Assembly: GCF_000150275.1 (NCBI RefSeq)
Contig: NW_002060944.1
Coordinates: 7,578,735-7,642,734, forward strand
From: Trichoplax adhaerens
Taxonomy: Eukaryota; Placozoa; Uniplacotomia; Trichoplacea; Trichoplacidae
Length of the DNA stretch: 64,000 bases
Direction of reading: 5' to 3'
A program made the translations under genes and the position numbers. This document shows positions 37,478 to 49,385 of the stretch, piece by piece (the first letter of the stretch is position 1; every line of letters begins with the position of its first letter). A model generated the notes under the pieces. That model was given only the letters and a program-made list of their open reading frames with translations, was not told the origin of the DNA and searched no databases.

Positions 37478-38059
37478 TCCAGTACTGCACATGCGCCGTA
37501 TGTGCTATGGGGCTTATGGCTCGAGTGCGAGCGTCTACTGGATACGCTAGAACAGGTCTTGAGAATGACTGACTCATACCGTGTGCAATCCCTTGATGCA
37601 ACGATTGGCTCTCCTATTTGGACAAATCCATAGTAGAGTAGTCATGGAAAACAGTGCGTTATTGAGCATGCGTGTTGATCGGTAATGCAATACGCAATAA
37701 AGTACAGTCTGATCGGATCCGCTCGACTTTGCATTGACTTTTCTTATAGTCAACCGTGCGTACACTAAGTACCGTTTGAGTACAGTACCCTCTTTCATCC
37801 TATTTTGAAACCTTCAAAGAGTTGAAGATCGTTATACAAACGGATACATCCATGTGAAGTAGAGTGGTTAGAAAAAAAACTTGTTCTACCATTTCATGAC
37901 TGTTTAGTAGGCAAAGTCAACCCACAAGTTACAGTAAGAAACGGCAATGTTACGTTCGATGAAGAACGTAAGCAGCACGGAGGAAATTTTAAAATGAAAC
38001 TGAGATTGCTCAGATCGTGTCATACACCCATCTTCAACTCTTGACTAATTGTTCAGTTC

Positions 38060-38580
38060 AATCACAGACGTACAGTACAGTAGGCCAACAGACAGATACT
38101 ATTCCAGTCAACAGCCAGTGTTCTTCCCTCTAGTTTAGTACCAGTCAATCATTGTCAACAGTGAGCAGGTACGGGCGCAATGGGCTGATATCAGTCTCGG
38201 CTACTGTACATACTGTAGGAACTATTCAATTTGCCAAGAAATTTCCTAGTCCATAACGGTGCTGTACAGCGGAGTGGGACTACTCCAAAAAGGAAAACAT
38301 TCCTGTAGCAGACTGCTGGTAGTCAGTCTATGGCTATACTGCACATTGTACAAGCGTACAGTGTACAGTGTACCGTATCTACTCAAGCTTTACAGTACAA
38401 TACACTGTACTGTATTGTACTGCATTACGGTGCATGTATCGCGTACAGTACGAGTTCGGTTCAATACCTTGATGTTGTGTATGAGTTGTACAGTACAGTA
38501 CTATACTGTCAGATCAATTTTATACTGTGTACTGTAGACTAGAAATTTTTTCCCTCCAGTACAAGTACAGTACAGGTCCA
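38060..38580. repeat. GTAC-palindrome cluster upstream of WIPI
   Basis: Repeated gtacagtgtacagtgtac-type strings at 38355-38372, 38390-38425, 38443-38450, 38486-38505 and 38560-38575, ending about 115 bp before the WIPI start codon. The strings are self-complementary and could form hairpins in single-stranded DNA or RNA. Confidence 0.75.
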
Positions 38581-38694
38581 GCTGAACAACAAATTCATTG
38601 ACCAAGCCAAGCTCAAAGCCATTTTTTTCTCTCTTCACCATTGGAATATTACACTTTCAATTTTCATTGATTAATCCACTTTACAGCATTCAGG

Positions 38695-41600
38695 ATGAAC
38701 TTAGCACGGGTTGAAGGAGAACCAACCGGAGTACTGTATTCTGTCAACTTTAACCAAGACTGCACGTACGTCTTACCTTGACTGCCTCTTCATACACGAC
38801 ATGATTTTTGCATTTGTCAATGTTGTTTACTGTCTTACCGCAATTCATTAAAATGTTATTCTACATTGGGGTAAAAAAAAAAAGTCAAGATAGTATGGAC
38901 AAGTACACCATTCAGTGGTATCGATTTTATTCTACCTATTCTATATAGAACTACTAAGAGAGGTTATTTTAACCTGTATACTGCCACTCATTTTGTTCAG
39001 CTTTTGCTTGCATTGAATCGCTGACTTGATAAAAGTCAGACAAATTCAAGTAGCGATGATGATAGTAATGTATTGGAAATGCACCACTGTTCTAGTACCA
39101 TGTTGTTGGGTCTTGCAAAGGGACTCCATCACTGGATACTGTATCATGTCACAGTAGAATAGACAGAGTAGAGTAGGATTGGATGTTTGCAATACCTAGC
39201 CCTAACTCACTTTATCTCACTGAATGCAGCAGTAGACTATCATACCACTTACTATTACTAACGAGCAAAGAATGGAGGCCAAAGCCCACCTCGACGATAT
39301 CACTTTGAAGTGATTTTATTCACATTCCCACTCATTCATTTCCTACTTAGTTGAGCGATTCTCCTCAAAAGAGGAAATGATATGACCAATGAATAGTAGT
39401 TGTACAGTATGATGAAATGGATCATCGATAATACAGCGTCATCAACTGCATAACATAACATTCAAATGGGTATAGTTTATTCAGTTGGCATGATGATAGT
39501 TGACTTTTCTAAAATGTTATTCCTATTTCTCTTTCAAGGTCTGTTGTAGTTGGAACTAAAAATGGCTTTACTCTGTATTCCTTGGCAAATGTAGACAAGT
39601 TAGAGCCAATACATCGATGCGGTAAGCTATCTTATTCATAGTAACCATGTCAAGCTTTTCTTAGTCTAAGATCAACTCGACGGGTACTTGTGTCATAACC
39701 ATCAACAAATGTTGATAAATCATTGCTTCATCATTCCGGCAACAAATCGTCTTACATGGTATGGTAGTCTATCCTAATCACAGCTGTATGGATGAGAATC
39801 GATTAGACTGTAAAAGGGTTACACTATCAGGCCATAGTATTATTCCGTTAATGAACGTATCGTGTAATCAGGATTATTAATCAGTCATTGACGTGGACAG
39901 ATATTATTTTTCGTTTTGGTCTTGAATGACTTGCAATGGTAACATTTCGAATTTCGACATCTTGTGAACATACTGTCAAATCATGAACAATTGCTCTACT
40001 TGACTTATTGTAGCGTCTAGTAATGTCAGTCTTCTCCAGGATAAAGTTATTATTAAAATTATACTTTTCCCCCATACGTATTCCACTGACGAGAAAACAA
40101 CATACAACGTACAGAACGAGAATTATACCGTAACATTTCTAGTCTATGTCTTGATTTGCAATTCACCATATTGCAAAAGATACTTCATCTACCTTTAGAC
40201 TAAGACTGATCAAAAATTGAACATTAATGTAAACCATAAACCTCTATTTCTCCACTGATACGTTTATTTAAAATGCAATTTAGATTAGTAAAAAGTACAA
40301 CTGATTTGGTGATCATGATTATACGGTAGTAAGCGTCATAGCCAATCTACCATTTCTTAAGTGCAGGGAATAAATCGGTCCATTATAGTATAAAATGAAC
40401 AAGAATGCAATTGTCAGCTTTAGATGGCAGAAATGGAAAAGTGCCTTCACAATGACTACGCTTTCGAAATGATGTAGAGGGGGCCCAAAATTCTGAATGT
40501 AGTACGCCCTCTCATCACTTAGTATCGTCTAGGATTGCTGCACGGGGCCGGTGATACACTCTACCGAAATACAATCGCAAATATGCATATCGATGAATAG
40601 CCGGTATTAGGTACCAATATAAAGCGATCAAGTAAAAAATCACTATCGTTTACATTTGTATTATTTACTTGTGATTGCTTTAATAAGTGTGAAGGGTCTA
40701 AATTTAAGCAATAAATTGCCACAAGTTCAATAGGGAAGAAATAAATTACAAGTAATTCAATACTCTATCGATGAGAATTAGCTATGATGACTCTATCTCG
40801 ATCATTCTTGTTGATGTACAGTAGAGTACCACATTAAATTAAATTGTCCACAATACTATTACATACAGTAATTAGAATGAATAGATCAAATACATTTATT
40901 TCGCTTGACTTTTTCTGACACGTTCATTAACCTCCGTATTATTATGTCTACAATGTGGTATATTTATTAACCCGAAAAGTGTATCCAAATTTACAAACTC
41001 CAATCCATAACTACATTTCTGCTATATTAAATTATTAGCAATATCACTGTAAAAGAAAGATTAATTCACAGCGCTAGATACAGTTATAGATGATTTTAAC
41101 AATTATTATCCAATATTTTACGACTTATCTATCCAATTTTTATCTCATCTATCGGACGCTACGCTCTGTAACTTTAAAACTAGGGATAAACCCTTTCAAG
41201 TGAGAGTAAAACTAATAAGCAGTGCTGTAATGCATCGGCTTTTCCTTATTAGATATCGATGGCTTGATCACCGTCTCATTAAGCCTTCATTTTTGCCTTT
41301 CATATTTACACTTGTATAGTGCATTGACTTGCACCGTACAGCATAGAATTACTTTTTTATTAGTAGCGTCTTAGTAACTGCTTTATTAAAAGTAACAATT
41401 TGCATTTTCACACTACTTCTTCCAATGTCTTTCGCTAGCCGGGGAAGATGTTTGCATCGTAGAAAGACTTTTTTCAAGCAGCTTACTAGCTATTGTAAAT
41501 CTCTCATCACCAAGGAAGTTAAAAGTTTGTCATTTTAAGAAAGGCACTGAAATTTGCAATTATAGCTATCCTAATAGTATACTCTCTATCAAATTAAATC

Positions 41601-44127
41601 GAATGGTAAGGCAAAGCTTGTTCAAGAATTTTTGTTTTCCCTTTCGGAGAAAATGATTTATTTCTAGTTTACTGCGATGATAGTTAGCATCGATTTTTTA
41701 TTAAGTTAATATTCAATCACACTTTTCGTCTTAAACAGAGGCTGGTCGTTTGCTTGGAAGATAGCCTGTATATACATAATATTAAAGATATGAAAGTAAT
41801 GAAAAGTCTCGATTTCTGCTTAAATTTTGTTCTTTCATACGCAACTTACAACAAACAGTACAACGTATTCAGACTAACAGCAGTATTTAAATCTCATTTT
41901 TAGGTAATGCATACAATTAAAGATACGCCAAAGAATAACAATGGTATACTTTTGTTATCATTTTATGTCATGCATGTAGCGGTAGTTCTTATCTTTAAAT
42001 CTTGAAATGAATAACTGATAACATTTACGTAGATCCTAAATTCCGATTTAATACGGATTTTAATATACGGTACAATAGAAAATACCACTTTAATTTATAT
42101 TGAAGCAAACTTAGACGGCATAAATCGAAAACTTTATCTGCTATTTAAAAAGTGGATACCGCTACAGTACTATATATTGAGATACATCCTATATTAAATA
42201 GTAATCTGTTACTTGTATTAGGTTTATGCGCATTATCTCCAAATTCAGATAACTCCTATCTGGCTTATCCAGGGAGCAGTCAGGTACCATTAAATATTAT
42301 GATGAATGGATAACCTATTAGAGTGTAATTCTCATGCATTTAAACATTATACTACTTCTTAGGGTAGATAAATAATACCCTGATTGGATTTATAATCTAT
42401 AAACCAATGCTAGAGATCTTTACTAAATATATATTAATAGTAGTAATAATAAAGTTGTCGTATGCTATCATTATTGTAGAGTGGAGAAATTCAAATCTTT
42501 GATACATTAAACTTGGTAAGTAATGTGCTATAATTTTCTAATTAGGGCTATTGTTATTATATTTATTTTAATTGATATTAGATGTACAGTATTATCTGTC
42601 TTTATTTTGTATGAATAAGAAATGTTGACATAATTGTCTATCCTTACAGAGGGCAGTTACAATGATTTCAGCTCATCAATCGCCATGTGTTGCTTTCGCG
42701 TTCAATGCTAGTGGAACAAAGCTCGGCAGTGCTTCTGAAAAAGTAATATTTAATAGTTTAAAATATCTTGCTTCAGTTGGTTGATCTTATTACTACTTAT
42801 GCTCAAATATGAATAGGGAACCGTTATTAGAGTCTATTCTGTACCTGACGGGCAAAGACTTTTTGTATTCAGAAGAGGTGTTAAAAGGTGCACTTTCGAA
42901 CTATTCTGTTACAATGAGCTTGATGAGGCCATCAGTTTACTCGAATTTATACTGAATATCTTTCTAATATCTACACTTTATTTGAACTCTATACTTGTGA
43001 CTATCGCGTTAGTAATTGATGTCTCTTTTAATTTTGTAATAGATGTGTCAGCATTAATTCATTGGCGTTCAGTCACGATTCAATGCTGTTATGCGCTTCT
43101 AGCAATACGGAAACCGTTCATATTTTCAAATTAGAAGAACAAGAAGAAGCGTAAGTGTTTTAAAGTTGATCTTTTCTTTGTTGGAAATCAACCGATTATC
43201 ATATAATTGTTTCATTAGTACTCAAGAAGAACCTGCAGGATGGATGGGATATTTTGGAAGAGCTTTAATGTCATCCACTAACTATTTACCATCACAAGTA
43301 GCTGATGTCTTCACCCAAGGCAGGTCATTTGCTACCGTAAGATTACCGAACCCTGGTAAGTTAAAGCCTTATCTGTTAATTTATGGGCTATACACTAATT
43401 TTATTTTATGATATAACTACTTTTCTTGGAATAGGCCTACGAAATATATGTGCTTTAGCAATGTAAGTACCAGCCTATACTTGTATGTACAGTACATATT
43501 AGAAATCAGGTAGTAGAGAAAAGCTGTAATTCTCATTGATGACTTTATTTCGATTCCAGCATCAGTAAAACATTGAGATTATTGGTTGCATGTGCTGATG
43601 GGTATCTATATGTCTATGACGTGCCAAGCAATGAACAGGGCGGAAACTGTAATCTAGTAAAGCAGCATAGGTATAGTTCTAGAGTAGGGTTAGACACGAT
43701 ATGAGTGTATTTCAAGACTTTGATACTAAATTAAATAGTAATGGATGATATAAAAGAATGGCTTACCAAGATGTGTCGCCCTTACATTTTCGATTTTACA
43801 TCTTCATAGGTTAATTGGAAACGATGAAATAGACGACTCTATAGTAAGAATTTATAGGTTAATATATTGCGGTGGTGTAAGAGTGAATTTAATATAGAAT
43901 GGCTGTATTTGTACTTGTAGGAGAGTAAAAGTACCTCAACCGGTGAACCAGAAACAGGAAAGCCCGTTTTAAAAGAAGGCTCTCCTCCAACGGAACCACC
44001 AACTGGTAGTATCGGACAGGCAAACTCTGTAGACAGCAAAGGGCCAGCGGATGTTACAGCTGCTACTGGTGCCTTAAAATTATCAGAATCTCCTAAAGGA
44101 CCGGACTCAGAATCGGCGACAAATTAG
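38695..44127 (+). CDS. WIPI2: WIPI1/2-type autophagy beta-propeller (Atg18 family)
   Basis: Seven-bladed propeller that reads PI3P on forming autophagosomes and, for WIPI2, recruits ATG16L1 (family knowledge). Fifteen phase-consistent exons give 434 residues: 38695-38765, 39539-39621, 41439-41605, 41739-41795, 41904-41943, 42222-42283, 42480-42515, 42650-42742, 42817-42887, 43043-43150, 43219-43355, 43435-43462, 43560-43670, 43810-43843 and 43921-44127. It opens with [10 protein letters not shown] and FNQDCT, as in WIPI2. [18 protein letters not shown] and [20 protein letters not shown] are near-identical to the vertebrate proteins. The two-site PI3P motif FRRG lies in [10 protein letters not shown] (exon ending 42887). 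[18 protein letters not shown] and [10 protein letters not shown] follow. The last exon is a 68-residue Ser/Thr/Pro/Gly-rich tail. Intron 2 is 1.8 kb. A polyadenylation-type AATAAA lies at 44237-44242. I cannot separate WIPI1 from WIPI2 orthology with certainty; the symbol is the nearest match. Confidence 0.93.
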
Positions 44128-45964
44128 ACTAAATTTGGAGTACTTAGCAATATTGAATCTGTGTTTTAAATGTTGATTATGTCGCTATTTCTTTTTCAAA
44201 GTATAGCAAGAAAATAACATGATTCGTGACTCTTGAAATAAATTAATTCTATATCGAATATCTTAGTTAAATCATTATTTTATTTGAAAATGCTATAAAA
44301 TTTAAGTCGTACCATTTCCATGTTAATGTAATTAGAATGAAGCAGTAATTTTCGTAATACGTACGAATGCATGTACACACTACATATTTTTCTTTTTACT
44401 ACTGTGATTACGTTGATTCAGGACATTTGGTATGATAAATAGAGTTATGATGATACAACTTTGATCTTTAGTCTATGAAAATGTTTCATCAACCACACAA
44501 ATTAACGAGTCTTTATTATTATAAATATTTATACAGTATATATATAGTATGTACGTATACATGTACCATTGTACGTTATTACTTTGTACAATAAACTGAT
44601 TGTAACTATTGCGGATCCATCATTAGTATGGTAATTGCTATAGACTGAATATTTTAAGAATCGAAAGAAACAAATTTATTCCTAAGTACAGGGATACTAT
44701 CCTATCTGAGATTTTTTAAGGTATGATCTCGTTTTAGTGAAACAGATTGAATAATTTTCTAATATCCCTTTAAATAATCAGTTGTTGGTAAGCATACCGT
44801 ACCTAATTTTTGTTAAGGGCTATGCGTTGTATTTATCGTAGAATAGGTTATTAACCAATACAATTGTAAACACTGAAGTGCACGATACATAATTTTGCCG
44901 AATTTTTTGTTTTGAAGACATAAAACCTTTTACAATTTTGGCTATCGTGGAAGCAATTTTCTGTAAATCTAACCTCATACTACTGTACAGTACTATTCAC
45001 TAGTACAATATTAGGAGCTCCAAATTATGCCAATGTCATTGTCGACGTTTGTATGTATGCGTATTTACTATTTGGGAATGATGTTTAAATTTTACATTTG
45101 ACATTGATACAAGCGTAATAGTTTAAGTCGTATAGAATTTCATAACTTTTATTATAGAGATGACTGTTCATGTAGAGTAGTAAATTTGTTAAAATCTAAA
45201 GCGTCATTAATCAAGGTCAACTTAAACTGTATCATCAATTAAATTAGGTTGTATTTTTATTGTAGTTGAGGAATTTTATTATTAGCAACATGCTACAGAG
45301 ATAACTATGTGAATTACCCCACTTGGTTGGAGAGTGGTTAAAATCCAAAAGTGTTATTAATCAACACATCTTTGCTCAAATTAGCTTATAATTTTATTGT
45401 AATTGGAGAACTTTATCACTACCAACATTCTACAGAGATGACTACGCAAAGTACTCCGCTTAATTCCAGAGTTGTTAAAGTTTAAAAAAGTCATCAATTA
45501 AAGTCAACATAAACTGTATCATGATTCAAGTGAATGTTGTCTTTTTATTGTATTTGAAAAACTTTATTTGTGAATAATGTCCTTCAATAAGGGAGATTAC
45601 GAGTATATTCCATTTTTTTCCTAAAAGAATAAATTATATTATAGAGATTGCTTCATATGTCTACTCGAATAACGATATGATTACTTTATAGAATTGTTCT
45701 ACAAATATCGCTATACAATTTTTTAAAACAGATACCAATTTTGTTTGTTTATCAACAGCCAACAAACCAACCTAAAGACTAACTCAAATAAATGATCCAT
45801 GTTATGTAGACTGGTTATGTATCGATCAGCAGATCATAGCAAATGTTTCTCGACTGTAATACTGTCAAATTGACTCTTTATAAATAGTAAAAATAGAAGT
45901 TCTATAATGTTATATTATTTCATAGGCAATCCTGTACTGAGAATGTCCACGATATAAGATGACT
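44128..45964. other. Convergent spacer between WIPI and CANT1
   Basis: AT-rich DNA with both 3' ends; the WIPI polyadenylation signal is at 44237-44242. It includes a (TA)n-like stretch at about 44530-44560 and the three-copy repeat at 45150-45600. No exon seen. Confidence 0.6.
45150..45600. repeat. Three to four degenerate tandem copies, period about 137 bp
   Basis: The block 'acagagatgactac/tat' occurs near 45160, 45297, 45434 and, weakly, 45590. Each is followed by 'agtggttaaa-t-taaaa-gt-attaatcaa-gtcaac', then 'ttttattgta-ttg-agaactttat'. The period is unusually constant for this window. Confidence 0.8.
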
Positions 45965-47020
45965 TTATGGAATAAATTCAATCCCTTCGAATTTTTTGTT
46001 GTCTACGTCTTGATCATGTAAGATGACAGTGCCGTTAATACTGAAGACCGTGACAAAGGTAGCAACTTTACCTTTATTTTCTACAGTTTTCAAAGCTATG
46101 ATCCAATTATCACTAGTGCCAGGTATAAATCGCATAGCTGAATAGCCTAATAATGGATTTAAGACACCAATATGCTTGACACGACAACTTTCAAAGTTTT
46201 CAGTACAGCTAATTAATGTATTGGTGCCTCGTCGTTCATCTTTCACATCATCATATTTGTTATGGCTTGCACGTCGAGGTAAAAAAAACCACTTTCGATG
46301 GATGTTACTCCATACAACAGCTTCATGGATGACATAACCGGGTGATGTAATCCCTAAGGAAGATTTGACTTTTTCATACCTTTTCACCCAATTAATATGC
46401 TTCATACCGCCATCTTTGTTAATGCGTTTAATATACTGGGGATTAACATTTAACACTTCGCCTGTTTTACTAGTCCATTCTTTACCGAAACCACCTACAA
46501 TTAAATGATCATCTTTAATAGTTGCCCATTCAGATTTGAAGCCCTTCGCTACAGTACCATCACCATCAGCTAATATTACCCAGGGTACTGCTTTTTCACG
46601 AATAATTTTAAAAATGACACCTGATCGGTCATCTAAGGCGCAAAGATGATTGTTAAAGTAGATTAATTCCGATAATTCCATGCCACGTCCATTTTCAGCG
46701 AGATGCGATTTAATAATGGAATAATCTTTCTTCCAATTAATTTTAATACTATTATCGCTGAATATTTTTAAGTTGCCATAACGTAAATAGCTTCGCCAAG
46801 TGTTGGCTTTATTTTCTTTCGATTTCTCGTCTAAATCTGATATTATAGCTATCTTATACTGAAATTTAACCTTTACAACTTTCCTATTTGTGTTGCGATC
46901 AGAATTACGACGTTGCAATCTATGATCGTCATTTTGTAGGTACTTTTCGTTGGGAAATAATAAGTATACCAGTAGGATAACACCAACAAGGATTAACATA
47001 AGATTTAATTTAGTAGCCAT
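45965..47020 (-). CDS. CANT1: Soluble calcium-activated nucleotidase 1 (apyrase)
   Basis: Ca2+-dependent nucleoside diphosphatase of the apyrase family that hydrolyses UDP and GDP in the ER/Golgi lumen and supports glycosylation and proteoglycan synthesis (family knowledge). A single uninterrupted frame of 351 residues runs from an ATG. A short cytoplasmic N-terminus is followed by one hydrophobic anchor (about residues 5-23), which fits a type II membrane topology; it may be cleaved. Family landmarks in order: RGMELSELIYFN, LDDRSGVIFKI, PWVILADGDG, GFKSEWATIKDD, VGGFGKEWT, SPGYVIHEAVVW, RKWFFLPRRAS, the DERRGTN segment, and the C-terminal FEGIEFIP. The acidic residues expected to bind Ca2+ in ADGDGT and the DERRG region are present. 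There is no frameshift or missing core. It is the only intronless gene in the window. Divergent from the RSL1D1 gene. Confidence 0.95.
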   Translation of the reverse strand: MATKLNLMLILVGVILLVYLLFPNEKYLQNDDHRLQRRNSDRNTNRKVVKVKFQYKIAIISDLDEKSKENKANTWRSYLRYGNLKIFSDNSIKINWKKDYSIIKSHLAENGRGMELSELIYFNNHLCALDDRSGVIFKIIREKAVPWVILADGDGTVAKGFKSEWATIKDDHLIVGGFGKEWTSKTGEVLNVNPQYIKRINKDGGMKHINWVKRYEKVKSSLGITSPGYVIHEAVVWSNIHRKWFFLPRRASHNKYDDVKDERRGTNTLISCTENFESCRVKHIGVLNPLLGYSAMRFIPGTSDNWIIALKTVENKGKVATFVTVFSINGTVILHDQDVDNKKFEGIEFIP

Positions 47021-47599
47021 AACGTGAAAGATTGTTGTAGAATATTATTGCATCTTGCTAGTAGGAGATTAATTCATAATGTAATCCAATATTGGTGAAA
47101 GAGCATGAAAAGGCGCCCCACCGATTGCAGTTGAAAGTCGACTTGAGAGAAAGACTATGTACTGTATTATTGCAGTGGTATACTATACAACTGTTGTCTT
47201 TTATCACTGTACTGGTGCAATTGGCGATGGTATTTCAACCAGTAGAATGTATCCAATCTAATTTGTAAGATTCCGCGCAGTTATAAAGTTCTACTCGAGG
47301 AATATTTAACCTTCTTCAAATACAGATGATTTAATTTATTAATTTAATATCTACCTAAGACAAGGATATACAGCACGAGCTCTCTCGCATTGGTAATCTG
47401 GAGTATCTCCTTAGGCGCGCTATAATACCTTGAATTCTACGACTACAAGTCAAGTGGATACTGTCTGTGTATTGAATTTTTCAATTCGTTGTCAACAGGG
47501 CAAAGTAAAACTTCTACAACAGCTGGATACTTGTGATTCTTGGAGGAGAGGAATTTTAATGACAGATAGGATCAGCCATTAGTGCAGCAACTTGCAAGA

Positions 47600-48620
47600 C
47601 GAACGATTTCCTGGGCTAGTGGTCGCAACAACAGTCTGGAATAGTCAGTCTACTGGGCAATGGGCACGTAGGCAAATACTGTAGAGTACAATGCCCACAG
47701 TACTGTACACTGTACACTGTACAGGTATGGAGTCTAAAAAGAGGTCACAAAGTAGGGGTGACATTCATTTTGGTAGCAGGCCATGAACATCAGCAATATT
47801 GTGCGCAACAACAGTCTGGAACAGTCAGTCTACTGGGCAATGGGCACGTAGGCAAATACAGTACTGTAGAGTACAATGCGCACAGTACTGTACAGTGTAC
47901 ACTGTACAGGTATGGAGTCTAAAAAGAGGTCACAAAGTAGGGGTGACATTCATTTTGGTAGCAGGCCATGAACATCAGCAATATTGTGCGCAACAACAGT
48001 CTGGAACAGTCAGTCTACTAGTACTGTACAGGTATGGAGTCTAAAAAGAGGACACCAAGTAGGAGTGACATTCATTTTGGTAGCAGGCCATGAACATCAC
48101 CAATATTGTGCGCTACAATAGTCTGGAACAGTTTACAGTACTGAGCAATGGGCACGTTGGCAAATACTGTAGAGTACAATGCACAGTACAGGTATGGAGT
48201 CTACAGTACAATAAAATGATGTCATGAAGTAGGGGTGACATTCATTTTAGTAGTAAGCCGCTAAAGTCAGCAATATTGTGCGCTACAACTGTCTGGAACA
48301 GTCTACAGTACTGGGCAATGGGCACGTAGGCAAATACTGTAGAGTACAATGCACAGTACAGTACAGGTATGGAGTCTACAGTACAGTAAAATGATGTCAT
48401 GAAGTAGGGGTGACATTCATTTTAGTAGCAAGCCTCTAAAGTCAGCAATATTGTGCGCTACATCTGTCTGGAACAGCGTACAGTACTGGGCAATGGGCAC
48501 GTAGGCAAATACTGTAGAGTACAATACCCAGTACAAGGATGGAGTCTAAAAAGACGTCATAAAGTAGGGGTGACATTCATTTTGGTAGCAAGCCCTTTAG
48601 TCAGCACTATTGTGCGACAT
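47600..48620. repeat. Six-copy tandem array with embedded GTAC palindromes
   Basis: The unit begins with 'gcgc-acaacagtctggaacagt', continues 'actgggcaatgggcacgtaggcaaatactgtagagtacaatgc', a variable GTAC-palindrome tract, 'aggtatggagtctaaaaagag', then 'aagtaggggtgacattcattttggtagcaggcc'. Copies start near 47624, 47803, 47988, 48110, 48280 and 48455, with a seventh fragment at 48610. Spacing is about 120-185 bp. The main length change is in the number of palindromic GTACTGTACA units, from almost none to three or four. One copy lacks the middle of the unit. Open frames of 60-80 codons cross the array but shift between copies. Confidence 0.9.
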
Positions 48621-48699
48621 AGTATAGTTTGCAGGCTGGTATTGCTTTAGTATCGCTAGCAGAAATAATGTCACCATTAGATGCCTATTTTACTACCTT

Positions 48700-49385
48700 T
48701 AACAGGTCTGCCGTGCAGTACTTGTTACTGTAACTCATAGCACTACAGTAGTGTCCGTCGAGACGGAGAATCGTCATGGACTTACCAGAACACATCCTGG
48801 ACTGAACTCAGAACGGATCACTCCCTCGGACGGACAGACTTTCCTTACCCAATGAGGTCGTCGATATGGAAAAATGACTACTGTACTTACTAAGTAGACT
48901 TAGTATAAATCTGTTTCCAAGCAGAACTTAACTTATAGTTGATAACCGATAATAAGATTGAACGTACTATTACTTACTGTACTGTACTTAATTTAGAAAA
49001 GCATCAGTCCATTCAAAATCGACCCTCTACATATTAAAGTACCGTCATAAGACTCATATAATCAAGTATTTAGCATCGAGAGGGGGACCGGCAATGTCTG
49101 TCCGTCCTTGAAATGATCAGTCCAGTCCGGTCCAGGTCTTCTTCAAGTAGTTTTACTATGCAGTAGATGGTGTACTGTATAGAGTCGTATACAGTACCGT
49201 CCAATCTAGTCTTTATTATAGCGATAGAGTATGGTATGCATCGCATCGACAACATCGGATCCGATCATACAACTCGCGCAAATTGAACACCCTCTCTATT
49301 CCACGTGATACTGGCTGCAGTCCCATTTTAAAATCAGCTCTGCTCTTAAGGTTGCCATTCCATCTTATACAATTTATCCTCGCCA
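48700..49385. other. 5' flank of the RSL1D1-like gene
   Basis: Unique-looking sequence with scattered GTAC motifs near 48885, 48975 and 49160-49195. The promoters of CANT1 (-) and RSL1D1 (+) should both lie within 47021-49385. No exon or core promoter element that I can support. Confidence 0.5.

Larger units (their letters stand above)
37215..38694. other. Divergent promoter space between eRF3 and WIPI genes
   Basis: The two start codons face away from each other across 1.48 kb, so both promoters should lie here. It contains a (CT)n run at 37452-37477 and a dense GTAC-palindrome cluster at about 38065-38580. I see no TATA box or initiator I would defend. Open frames of 60-90 codons cross the region but consist largely of repeat. 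Confidence 0.6.

Noticed and set aside
39881-40075. 64-codon minus-strand frame in WIPI intron 2
   Set aside because: Inside a phase-defined intron, no conserved features, no splice partner on that strand.
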